Shown here: positions 1 through 5,297 of the stretch, piece by piece
How the letters are laid out: every line of letters begins with the position of its first letter
Numbering within the stretch: position 1 is the first letter of the stretch
Origin: Anaerolineales bacterium
GTDB lineage: Bacteria; Chloroflexota; Anaerolineae; Anaerolineales; E44-bin32
NCBI GenBank assembly: GCA_030673085.1
Contig: DAOVFE010000113.1
Coordinates: 1-6,223 of the forward strand
DNA: 6,223 bases
Reading direction: 5' to 3'
Notes under the pieces: generated by a model
The model's input: the letters and a program-made list of their open reading frames with translations, nothing else
Databases searched by the model: none
What the model was told of the DNA's origin: nothing
Translations under genes and position numbers: made by a program

Positions 1-320
1 TATTAAACACTCAACTCATCGCCGTCGATACACCAGCCGCACTACGGCGTCGCCTTTTCGGGCGCAGCGTGGTTTTCCATTTACGCCATGATGCTTCCCT
101 ATTTGCCTCCTCACTTAAAGATTTCGAATTTGTGCAACGCGTTCAGATCATCGATAACAAACTCATAGTCACCCTTGATGATCCTGAAGCCGAGAATCCA
201 GCTCTCGTTTCCCGGCTGGTCGAGGCTGGCGCTGAAATCCAATTTGTTGGTGAGCTTCGGCGCTCACTTGAGGATGTCTATCTACAACTCATGCAAACAT
301 CCTCCAAGGGCAATAGTTGA
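1..320 (+). CDS. ABC transporter ATP-binding protein, C-terminal fragment (DrrA/CcmA-type exporter ATPase)
   Basis: This is the end of a gene that begins outside the window; the reading frame starts at base 3 and ends at TGA 318-320, giving about 105 residues. The fragment opens with LIAVDTPAALRRRLFGR, which matches the stretch after the Walker B and switch regions in DrrA/CcmA-type ATPases ('G.LIA.GTP..L...'). It closes with SLEDVYLQLM, the typical end of the small C-terminal accessory domain (DUF4162-like) of drug, lipid or sodium exporters. The Walker A, signature and Walker B motifs lie upstream and cannot be checked. The protein would hydrolyse ATP on the cytoplasmic face and most likely drives the ABC-2 permease encoded at 518-1309, although a 197-nt gap separates them, which is long for partner genes. 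The substrate cannot be told. The family call is solid; the pairing is inferred from order. Confidence 0.88.
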   Translation, partial: LNTQLIAVDTPAALRRRLFGRSVVFHLRHDASLFASSLKDFEFVQRVQIIDNKLIVTLDDPEAENPALVSRLVEAGAEIQFVGELRRSLEDVYLQLMQTSSKGNS

Positions 321-366
321 CATAACTGCTTTTTATACAAATTTATGAGTCAACTGGAAAAAGCAG
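315..366 (+). repeat. Two interleaved perfect inverted repeats behind the ATPase stop codon (pseudoknot-like)
   Basis: AGTTGAC (315-321) is perfectly complementary to GTCAACT (349-355). CTGCTTTTT (326-334) is perfectly complementary to AAAAAGCAG (358-366). The arms occur in the order A-B-A'-B', so in RNA they could form an H-type pseudoknot (7 and 9 bp; connecting stretches of 4, 14 and 2 nt) or two mutually exclusive hairpins. The first arm overlaps the ATPase stop codon (318-320). No U-tract follows the second hairpin, so it does not look like a simple intrinsic terminator. It may influence read-through or RNA stability between ATPase and permease; that role is inference. Confidence 0.5.
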
Positions 367-517
367 CCCCCTATAGGAAACGGGGATATATATGGAGTAT
401 ACGCGAATCCCACGCCTTACATATACTGTCTGCCTTCTCGCATTGGGGCTTTTTAGGCGTAATCATTTATCTTATGTAAAGTTGTACAGAGTTATCTAGA
501 TCAACCTGAGGTTAATC

Positions 518-1309
518 ATGGATAGGGTACGGATAATCATCGCTAAAGAGTGGGCCGAGGTCTTCAAGAATCGCTTCGTGCTTTCTACCGTCGCTTTCTT
601 GCCGCTGATCCTCACTGCCATGCCGCTGGCGATCCTCTATTTCACGGGCAGTTCCTCAACGCTGGCAAATGTAAAAATGGCGGATGTGCCGGGGGAATTC
701 CTTGAGTTTTGTGGATCAATGAGCGCCGGCGAATGTACCCAATACTTTATCGTCAGTCAGTTCATGCTCCTCTTTATGCTCATTCCTCTCGCCATTCCGG
801 TCACAATTGCATCCTATAGCATCGTCGGCGAGAAGACCACCCGAACGCTGGAACCGGTTTTGGCTACTCCAATCTCGACCTTTGAACTCCTGCTCGGCAA
901 AGGGCTCGCCGCCGCCATTCCCGCAATAGCGGCAACCTGGCTGGGCTATGCCCTCTTTGCCATTGGCGCCGGCATCATGGCCGTGGGACCGGCAGTTGTC
1001 GATCGATTGCTGGACCCGCTGTGGCTGATCGCCATTTTCATTGTTGGCCCGTTGCTGGCGATTGCGGGTGTGAACGTGGCGGTGATGGTATCGTCACGGG
1101 CCAGCGATCCGCGTGTAGCGGAGCAGTTATCCATGCTGGTGATTATGCCGCTATTAGCGCTCTTTTTTGGCCAGATCACCGGCCTGATTTTTATAAACCA
1201 AAAAATTATTCTCTGGATGGCCCTTGGTCTGCTAGTATTAGATACCGCCCTTATCGCCTTTGCCACCCATCTTTTCCAGCGAGAGACCATCCTGACCCGC
1301 TGGGGTTAA
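518..1309 (+). CDS. ABC-2 type transporter permease
   Basis: A 263-residue membrane protein that would form the channel half of an ABC exporter. It has a short cytoplasmic N-terminus with a KEWAEVFKNR amphipathic stretch (about 10-19), typical of ABC-2 permeases. About six hydrophobic segments follow, near residues 20-42, 78-101, 127-153, 167-191, 204-226 and 229-250. The cytoplasmic loop GEKTTRTLEPVLATPIS (104-120), followed by ELLLGK, is the family's signature coupling region, as in NatB-like and ABC2_membrane permeases. An external loop at about 43-77 carries two cysteines (65 and 73), which could form a disulfide. The start ATG has a Shine-Dalgarno TGAGGT at 507-512. The next gene begins 12 nt after the stop, so the two are probably co-transcribed. 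The ATPase partner is likely the gene ending at 320. The transported substrate is unknown. Confidence 0.9.
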   Translation: MDRVRIIIAKEWAEVFKNRFVLSTVAFLPLILTAMPLAILYFTGSSSTLANVKMADVPGEFLEFCGSMSAGECTQYFIVSQFMLLFMLIPLAIPVTIASYSIVGEKTTRTLEPVLATPISTFELLLGKGLAAAIPAIAATWLGYALFAIGAGIMAVGPAVVDRLLDPLWLIAIFIVGPLLAIAGVNVAVMVSSRASDPRVAEQLSMLVIMPLLALFFGQITGLIFINQKIILWMALGLLVLDTALIAFATHLFQRETILTRWG

Positions 1310-1321
1310 TACGAGGGAACT

Positions 1322-2077
1322 ATGAAACGATTGCTCGTCCGCTCTTTAATATTTCTTCTTCTGGCATCTTTATTCCTAACCCTCCCGGCCCACGCCCAAG
1401 AAGGCGAGGAGACGCTCACCCTTAGCTTGAAACGGGACTTTGGCTATGGCGGCGGCGTTCAAATCCAGGGGCTTTTTACAATGTCGGTCCAAGGGCCCGA
1501 TAATCTTGTCCTGGTAGATTTTTTCATCGACGACGTGGTTGTGAACAGCGACCGTGAGCCGCCGTTTTGTTACCAATTTCACACCGATGATTACTCCCTC
1601 GGCATGCATGCCTTCTCAGCGACGGGGACCACTTCTGACGGCAAGGTGCTGCACACTGCCGAGCGCAACAAGGAATTTGTCCCTGCCAGTACCGGCTGGA
1701 AAGCGGCGGCAAACATTGCCCTTTGGACTGTAGGTATATCGGTTCTTGTCGGCGGACTGGCATTTGCTTTCCCCATCCTCCTTAGTAAAAAGCAGCCTTC
1801 CTTTCAAATAGGAGATTACGGTCCCCTAGGAGGCGCCGTCTGTCCTCGCTGCCATCTTCCGTTCAAGCGCCACTTGCTTTCACCAAGCCTGGTCACCAGC
1901 AAGCTTGAGCGTTGTCCGCATTGCGGTAAGCTGGCCATAGTAGCAAAAGCCACAGATGCCGAACTCCAAGCTGCAGAGGGGCGATACGAAGCCGAAGGCC
2001 AACTAGGAAAATTCGAAAACGAAGACGAGGAAGAACGTCTTCGCCGGATGGTCGACGACTCTCGGTTCGAAGAATGA
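1322..2077 (+). CDS. Secreted Ig-like domain protein with one transmembrane helix and a cytoplasmic zinc ribbon; function unknown
   Basis: A 251-residue protein whose role I do not recognise. Visible parts, in order, are: a signal peptide (residues 1-25: KRLLVR, a hydrophobic core, then AHA before Q26); a beta-rich region (about 28-120) with features of a bacterial Ig-like fold (VQG, VDFFIDDVVV, G.HAFSATGTTSDG); a transmembrane helix at about 132-154; a zinc-ribbon-like module with CPRC (174-177) and CPHC (198-201); and a strongly acidic, charged tail (about 225-251). The expected topology puts the Ig-like domain outside and the zinc ribbon and tail in the cytoplasm. The start has GAGGGA at 1313-1318, close to the ATG, and lies 12 nt after the permease stop. 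This suggests a dedicated accessory or sensor subunit of the exporter, which is inference from gene order. Confidence 0.75.
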   Translation: MKRLLVRSLIFLLLASLFLTLPAHAQEGEETLTLSLKRDFGYGGGVQIQGLFTMSVQGPDNLVLVDFFIDDVVVNSDREPPFCYQFHTDDYSLGMHAFSATGTTSDGKVLHTAERNKEFVPASTGWKAAANIALWTVGISVLVGGLAFAFPILLSKKQPSFQIGDYGPLGGAVCPRCHLPFKRHLLSPSLVTSKLERCPHCGKLAIVAKATDAELQAAEGRYEAEGQLGKFENEDEEERLRRMVDDSRFEE

Positions 2078-2152
2078 CATCGTCTTTAAACTCATTCAAC
2101 CATCTCCGCCGTCCTATCATGACGCCGCACTCGAAGCCTTGTCGACCGAATA

Positions 2153-2171
2153 AGACGGCCTACCCCCGTCT
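2153..2171 (+). terminator. Short GC-rich hairpin downstream of the Ig/zinc-ribbon gene
   Basis: AGACGG (2153-2158) and CCGTCT (2166-2171) form a perfect 6-bp stem with a 7-nt loop, 75 nt after the stop at 2077. No T-run follows, so intrinsic termination is only a weak suggestion. GCCGTC near 2109-2114 could pair with the same GACGGC as an alternative. Confidence 0.3.
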
Positions 2172-2176
2172 CAGGC

Positions 2177-2247
2177 CTGCTATAGGTAGACCGAGGTAAA
2201 TGGAGTGTACATTAGCAATCCATAGCCCCGTTTCTACGTGTACGCAG
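2177..2247 (+). repeat. Long imperfect hairpin (71 nt) in the spacer before the methyltransferase gene
   Basis: The two halves pair in register over about 23 base pairs. The paired blocks are CTGC 2177-2180 with GCAG 2244-2247, TATA 2181-2184 with TGTA 2239-2242, GTAGA 2186-2190 with TCTAC 2233-2237, CG.GGT 2192-2197 with GCC.CG 2225-2230, and ATGGA 2200-2204 with TCCAT 2219-2223. Only small bulges or mismatches separate the blocks. The loop is 14 nt (2205-2218). It could be a structured 5' leader or small RNA, or the remnant of a small palindromic repeat. No known RNA family was recognised. Confidence 0.5.
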
Positions 2248-2355
2248 CCGAATAGGAAATGTTCGCCCGGAGACCTTTCTTGAGGTTATTTCGGGGTACA
2301 ATCAGCTATCTAATTCCGGCCGCTTGTATATGCGACCATATCCAGGAAAACGTAC

Positions 2356-3249
2356 GTGAGCGATATAAAGCCACCAGTTTGCGATTATGAAGGCTCGGAC
2401 TATCAAGAGCACTTCTGGGACCAGGGCAATCGCGCTTATGAAGACCGCGTTGAGGCGATCGCCCTCCGCCGTTTGCTCCCCTATACCGGCCATCGATTGC
2501 TCGAAATTGGCGCCGGCGCAGGACGCAACACTCCCCGTTATGAGAGTTTTGAACAAATCGTTCTCCTCGATTATGCCCGAACCCAGCTCGAGAAAGCGCA
2601 AGAGCGCCTAGGAAATTCTGATCGCTATTGCTACGTTGTAGCCGATGTTTATCGAATGCCCTTCGCTCCCGGGATTTTTGATGCCGCCACCATGATCCGC
2701 ACCTTGCATCATATGTCCGAACCGCTCGCCGCCTTGCAGCAAATCCGTCCAATCTTGCAGCCAGGCGCTTGTTTTATTCTTGAGTATGCCAACAAGCAGA
2801 ATTTAAAAGCGATCGTTCGCTGGCTTCTACGCCAGCAATCCTGGAACCCTTTCAATCGTCAACCGATTGAGTTTGCTAAACTCAATTTTGACTTTCACCC
2901 GGCTGCCGTTCGCGCTTGGTTGAGTCAGGCCGGCTTCGGCATCCAGCGCCAATTGACGGTCTCCCACTTTCGTATTGCTGCACTTAAGCGCCTGGTTCCG
3001 CTCAACTTATTAGTCAGCCTCGATTCTGCCGCCCAGCTAACCGGGAAATGGTGGCAGCTCTCGCCCAGTGTATTTGTGCTATCTAAGGCAGCGGGCGAAA
3101 ACCCGCCCGCACCTGAAGGCGCCTTTTGGCGCTGTCCCGCCTGCGGTTCGTTTGACCTTTCTTCTGGAATCGCTGGCCTCCATTGCGGCAATTGCGGCCG
3201 GACATGGTCCTTGCGCAATGGAATCTACGACTTCAAAGATCCGCTCTAG
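2356..3249 (+). CDS. Class I SAM-dependent methyltransferase with C-terminal zinc ribbon
   Basis: A 297-residue predicted cytoplasmic methyltransferase that would transfer a methyl group from S-adenosylmethionine to an unknown acceptor. The Rossmann motifs are clear: motif I LLEIGAGAGRNTP (48-60, acidic residue E50), motif II IVLLDYA (D72), motif III VVADVYRMPF (D97), motif IV FDAATMIRTLHHM (108-120), and a post-core LQPGACFILEYAN segment, as in the Methyltransf_11 group. The C-terminus adds a zinc-ribbon-like module, CPAC (260-263) and CGNC (277-280), followed by a RNGIYDF segment. That ending resembles the Trm112-like/YbaR tail found fused to some methyltransferases. The start is GTG, chosen because AGGA (2344-2347) sits 8 nt upstream and no better in-frame start is seen. 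The gene stands alone, with long spacers either side, and its substrate cannot be told. Confidence 0.85.
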   Translation: MSDIKPPVCDYEGSDYQEHFWDQGNRAYEDRVEAIALRRLLPYTGHRLLEIGAGAGRNTPRYESFEQIVLLDYARTQLEKAQERLGNSDRYCYVVADVYRMPFAPGIFDAATMIRTLHHMSEPLAALQQIRPILQPGACFILEYANKQNLKAIVRWLLRQQSWNPFNRQPIEFAKLNFDFHPAAVRAWLSQAGFGIQRQLTVSHFRIAALKRLVPLNLLVSLDSAAQLTGKWWQLSPSVFVLSKAAGENPPAPEGAFWRCPACGSFDLSSGIAGLHCGNCGRTWSLRNGIYDFKDPL

Positions 3250-3295
3250 AACCACTCCTGTAATGATGGAGAGAGTTTAAAAAGAGAAAGCATCC

Positions 3296-3321
3296 GACGG
3301 GATGGAAGCTTAACGCCCGTC
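3296..3321 (+). terminator. Hairpin between the methyltransferase gene and dnaN
   Basis: GACGGG (3296-3301) pairs perfectly with CCCGTC (3316-3321) around a 14-nt loop that contains the palindrome AAGCTT. It lies 47 nt after the methyltransferase stop and just upstream of the dnaN promoter region. The bases after it (TGCTTGGCATTTCATT) are T-rich but not a clean U-tract, so it is only a possible terminator. Confidence 0.35.
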
Positions 3322-3352
3322 TGCTTGGCATTTCATTGACACACTAATATTA

Positions 3353-3381
3353 TTGTCGCTATTCACAGTTCGTTGTATACT
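3353..3381 (+). promoter_or_regulatory. Sigma70-type promoter of dnaN
   Basis: TTGTCG (3353-3358) and TATACT (3376-3381) are separated by exactly 17 nt, with 4 of 6 and 5 of 6 matches to the consensus hexamers. Transcription would start near 3388, about 40 nt before the dnaN ATG. A second candidate pair, TTGACA (3336-3341) and TATTCA (3360-3365) with 18-nt spacing, overlaps it. The presence of its own promoter explains why dnaN can be expressed apart from the preceding gene. Confidence 0.6.
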
Positions 3382-3412
3382 TCCTTATCTGGAAGTCATC
3401 AAAAGCATTCAT

Positions 3413-3417
3413 AAGGA
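3413..3417 (+). promoter_or_regulatory. Ribosome binding site deciding the dnaN start
   Basis: AAGGA lies 10 nt before the ATG at 3428. It supports that ATG over an in-frame TTG at 3353, which would add 25 residues unlike any beta clamp and would overlap the promoter. Confidence 0.7.
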
Positions 3418-3427
3418 CCTATTCGCT

Positions 3428-4561
3428 ATGAAAGTCTCATGCCTACAGGAAAATCTCGCCCACGGCCTGAGCGTTGTTGCGCGCGCAGTCGCTACTCGCA
3501 GCACACTGCCGGTATTGGGCAACGTATTATTATCCACTGAAGACGGCCGCTTGCGCCTCTCTGCAACAAACCTCGAATTGGGCATTAGCTGCTGGATTGG
3601 AGCCAAGATCGAACAGGATGGCAGCACTACAGTCCCGGCGCGCACCTTTGTCGACTTGGTTAATACTCTGCCGAACGATCAAGTCGATATGGAATTGAAC
3701 ATCCGCACTCAAATGCTCAACATGCAATGCGGCGCGTCCACAAACGACATCAAATGCATCGACGCCCAGGAATTTCCCCCCATGGTCCCGCCTGATCTTG
3801 AAACTGGCTTTTCTTTCGACGTCGACGAACTGCGTGAAATGATTGGCCAGGTGGTTTTCGCCGCCTCGAATGATGATGCTCGCCCGGTGCTTACCGGCAT
3901 CATGTTCCAGATTGATAATGGCGAACTCACCATGGCTGCCGCTGACGGGTTCCGGCTGTCGGTGCGTACCGCTCATCTCCCGTCGCTGGCCGGAGAGCCG
4001 GCACATGCAATTATTCCTTCGCGAGCAATGTCTGAACTGGCCCGGATTTTGGGCGAGGCCGACAAGACCATTTCAATGATTCTTCCATCCGACCGTGGTC
4101 AGGTTGTGTTCCGAAACAAGAACATCGAATTAGTCTCACAGCTTATAGATGGAGCCTACCCTGATTTCCAAAGCATTATTCCACCTAATTATTCGACCCG
4201 CACAGTGGTGTCGACCACGGCATTTATTAAAGCCAGCAAAGCGGCTGACATCTTCGCCCGCGAGGTTGGTTATTCTGCACGCATAAGGATCATCCCAGGC
4301 AGCGAGCTCGAACCGGGCACCCTGGAAGTTTCTGCAACCGCGGCGGAAACCGGATCGAATCGGACGGTTGTGGATGCTACCATTGAAGGCGAACCAATTG
4401 AGATCGCATTTAATGTTCGCTTCCTGCTTGACGTACTAAATGCCGTCGGCACCCCAAACGTTGCTTTAGAGACCAGTGGACCATCCTCGCCAGGTGTAAT
4501 TCGCCCCGTCGGCCGGGATGATTTCTTGCACGTGATCATGCCCATGCATTTGGGTCGCTGA
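3428..4561 (+). CDS. dnaN: DNA polymerase III beta subunit (sliding clamp)
   Basis: A 377-residue beta clamp, the ring that tethers DNA polymerase III and other repair or replication proteins to DNA. Length and three-domain build fit the family: domain 1 about 1-125, domain 2 about 128-250, domain 3 about 253-377. Visible hallmarks are the N-terminal MKVSCLQENL with RSTLPVLGNVLL (24-35), LSATNLELGI (44-53), RPVLTGI (152-158), ADGFRLS (172-178), YPDFQSIIP (244-252), FNVRFLLDVL (328-337) and the C-terminal HVIMPMHL (368-375). The C-terminal motif matches the E. coli VMPMRL tail that forms part of the pocket for clamp-binding peptides. All key regions are present, so the protein is probably functional. 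dnaA and recF are not its neighbours here, unlike the classical origin-linked order. The sequence style points to Chloroflexota. Confidence 0.97.
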   Translation: MKVSCLQENLAHGLSVVARAVATRSTLPVLGNVLLSTEDGRLRLSATNLELGISCWIGAKIEQDGSTTVPARTFVDLVNTLPNDQVDMELNIRTQMLNMQCGASTNDIKCIDAQEFPPMVPPDLETGFSFDVDELREMIGQVVFAASNDDARPVLTGIMFQIDNGELTMAAADGFRLSVRTAHLPSLAGEPAHAIIPSRAMSELARILGEADKTISMILPSDRGQVVFRNKNIELVSQLIDGAYPDFQSIIPPNYSTRTVVSTTAFIKASKAADIFAREVGYSARIRIIPGSELEPGTLEVSATAAETGSNRTVVDATIEGEPIEIAFNVRFLLDVLNAVGTPNVALETSGPSSPGVIRPVGRDDFLHVIMPMHLGR

Positions 4562-4598
4562 TCTCATTCGACCGGCATTAACTAGCCGCAGCTGTTTT

Positions 4599-4613
4599 AT
4601 TAACCTGGTTAAT
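4599..4613 (+). repeat. 15-nt perfect palindrome behind dnaN
   Basis: ATTAACC and GGTTAAT flank a single T at 4606, 38 nt after the dnaN stop. The form suits a dimeric DNA-binding protein site. The spacing between arms is too short for an RNA hairpin. Confidence 0.35.
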
Positions 4614-4617
4614 TCTG

Positions 4618-4686
4618 AAGGCGGATAAATAGGGTTGTCTAAAGCATCTCTTTTAGACTACCCCTTTCTTATTAAATATTCGCCTT
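4618..4686 (+). terminator. Nested palindrome, probable dnaN transcription terminator
   Basis: The inner hairpin at 4632-4663 pairs GGGT with ACCC and GTCTAAA with TTTAGAC (11 bp, one T-T mismatch, 8-nt loop). The pyrimidine-rich CTTTCTTATT follows it, resembling an imperfect intrinsic terminator. An outer stem pairs AAGGCG (4618-4623) with CGCCTT (4681-4686) and continues for four more pairs (G-T, A-T, T-A, A-T). The inner part explains termination after dnaN; the outer stem is not needed for that and is unexplained. Confidence 0.5.
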
Positions 4687-4879
4687 AAATAAGTGGGAAG
4701 TTATGAGAGATCTTTATTATTTACCCAGCTATTAGCAGCACGGGCTCCTCTTCCTTTTCAAACGGGAGCGCGGGAGCGTTCTCTACTGGGCCAAACCAGC
4801 GCGCCTCGTCCCAATATTCAGGTAACGGAAGCGTTAGGAAAGTCTTTCTTGGGCGATATGAGTAATGCGCCGATACAAA

Positions 4880-4973
4880 ATTGGCGGAATCAACTCTAGA
4901 GAAATTCTGCAATCTTTCCACATTATTATTTGGAGGATGCCCTTATTCCATAAGGGATCGATTCCGCCGCAAT
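4880..4973 (+). repeat. Inverted-repeat block with a closing 9+3 bp stem and an inner 7-bp hairpin
   Basis: GGCGGAATC (4883-4891) is perfectly complementary to GATTCCGCC (4960-4968). ATT (4880-4882) can add to this by pairing with AAT (4971-4973) past a two-base bulge. Inside lie a second perfect hairpin, CCCTTAT (4940-4946) with ATAAGGG (4950-4956), the palindrome CTCTAGAG (4894-4901), and a weaker stem, TCCA (4917-4920) with TGGA (4931-4934). The block would fold into a closed multi-branched RNA, or could be a tiny palindromic mobile element; no flanking duplication was evident. Confidence 0.5.
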
Positions 4974-5020
4974 CTACCGGCATAGAATTTGTCTTTTTCA
5001 ACGCCCCGGTTGCACTTTCT

Positions 5021-5048
5021 CGTAATCGACTCGTAGGCTATAATTACG
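5021..5048 (+). promoter_or_regulatory. Perfect -10 element inside an inverted repeat (possible promoter/operator)
   Basis: A perfect TATAAT occurs at 5039-5044. No good -35 hexamer is found at 16-18 nt; TTGCAC at 5010-5015 is 23 nt away. CGTAAT (5021-5026) and ATTACG (5043-5048) form a perfect 6-bp inverted repeat whose right arm overlaps the -10 box, as a repressor operator might. Transcription from here would begin near 5051 and produce a leader of about 400 nt before the ATG at 5455. Confidence 0.35.
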
Positions 5049-5081
5049 TCGACCTCTGGAAACCTTTCTGAGCATCCGGAG

Positions 5082-5136
5082 GGCATAGTCAATTAAATAT
5101 CCATCTCCGAGCCTTCCAGCCTAAAGCAGCTATGCC
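5082..5136 (+). repeat. Closing stem of a possible leader domain
   Basis: GGCATAG (5082-5088) and CTATGCC (5130-5136) are perfectly complementary (7 bp), enclosing 41 nt. Directly upstream, CTCTGG (5054-5059) can pair with CCGGAG (5076-5081), including one G-T pair, so two stems would stack side by side. A long-range closing stem of this kind is typical of structured leaders, but no conserved core was recognised. Confidence 0.35.
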
Positions 5137-5143
5137 AGGGCTA

Positions 5144-5204
5144 GGAGGCCGACCCTCTAGATATTGCGAGGGGCTTCCGATTGGTGAATGAATCAAACGG
5201 AAGC
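5144..5204 (+). promoter_or_regulatory. Pair of mutually exclusive hairpins (switch-like)
   Basis: Hairpin 1 (5144-5178) pairs GGAGGC with GCTTCC and CCCTC with GAGGG: 11 bp, one G-T pair, a 3-nt bulge and a 10-nt loop. Hairpin 2 (5173-5204) pairs GCTTCCG with CGGAAGC and TTGGT with ATCAA: 12 bp around one A-A mismatch and a hexaloop GAATGA. Both need bases 5173-5178, so only one can form at a time. This is the hallmark arrangement of attenuators and riboswitch expression platforms. The ligand or trigger is unknown. Confidence 0.45.
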
Positions 5205-5238
5205 AGGGTTGCCAATGGAAACGTTGCGGCCTCTCGAC

Positions 5239-5260
5239 GTCATGATCTGATCATCATGAC
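5239..5260 (+). repeat. 8-bp perfect inverted repeat upstream of the mini-ORF
   Basis: GTCATGAT (5239-5246) and ATCATGAC (5253-5260) are perfect complements around a 6-nt loop. It could be an RNA hairpin of the leader or an operator for a dimeric regulator. It does not resemble the Fur consensus. Confidence 0.45.
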
Positions 5261-5282
5261 CGACTTAGAAAGGAGAGTTTGC

Positions 5283-5294
5283 ATGGTAAATTAA
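5283..5294 (+). CDS. Three-codon leader ORF (Met-Val-Asn-stop) with strong ribosome binding site
   Basis: AAAGGAG (5269-5275) lies 7 nt before ATG GTA AAT TAA (5283-5294). The ribosome binding site is the strongest in the window, yet the frame closes after three codons and no adjacent frame reads on into a recognisable protein. The stop codon ends 3 nt before the 8-bp hairpin at 5298. A ribosome parked here would cover the hairpin's left arm, so a translation-coupled attenuation role is conceivable. It could equally be the remnant of a lost gene start. Confidence 0.3.
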   Translation: MVN

Positions 5295-5297
5295 TTT

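Noticed and set aside
392..499. 35-codon frame (begins MEYTRIPRL) between ATPase and permease genes
   Set aside because: Only a weak GGGG precedes it, the protein is not recognisable, and codon use looks random; kept as spacer.
946..1290. 114-codon minus-strand frame opposite the permease gene
   Set aside because: Shadow of the permease coding strand; composition unlike a real protein and no ribosome site.
2200..2283. 27-codon frame (begins MECTLAIHS) inside the spacer before the methyltransferase gene
   Set aside because: GAGG lies only about 3 nt before the ATG, and the frame lies largely within the hairpin; no sign of a real peptide.
3353..3427. Upstream TTG start extending the clamp by 25 residues
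   Set aside because: The extension overlaps the promoter, has no ribosome site, and is unlike beta clamps, whereas MKVSCLQENL at 3428 is the usual family N-terminus.
3530..4006. 158-codon minus-strand frame opposite dnaN
   Set aside because: Shadow of the clearly functional dnaN gene.
4832..4856. RNase P RNA-like GGAAAGTC
   Set aside because: Only this one word matches; the remaining conserved blocks of RNase P RNA are absent nearby.
4721..4921. Minus-strand frame with LPEYWDEARWFGPVENAPA, looking somewhat protein-like
   Set aside because: GTG start without ribosome site, no family recognised, opposite to all other genes; could be a remnant, but support is too thin. A BLASTX hit would change this.
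4693..5071. Two overlapping plus-strand frames (4693-4899 and 4865-5071) that might be one frameshifted gene
   Set aside because: Neither has a ribosome site or recognisable motif, and the 4880-4973 palindrome block runs through both.
5100..5225. Cobalamin or c-di-GMP-I riboswitch
   Set aside because: AAAGC, CAGGGCTA and GGGTTGCC recall parts of the c-di-GMP-I consensus, and the downstream gene suggests B12. However, the GCAAACC/GAAA region and the B12-box core are not present in the right order.
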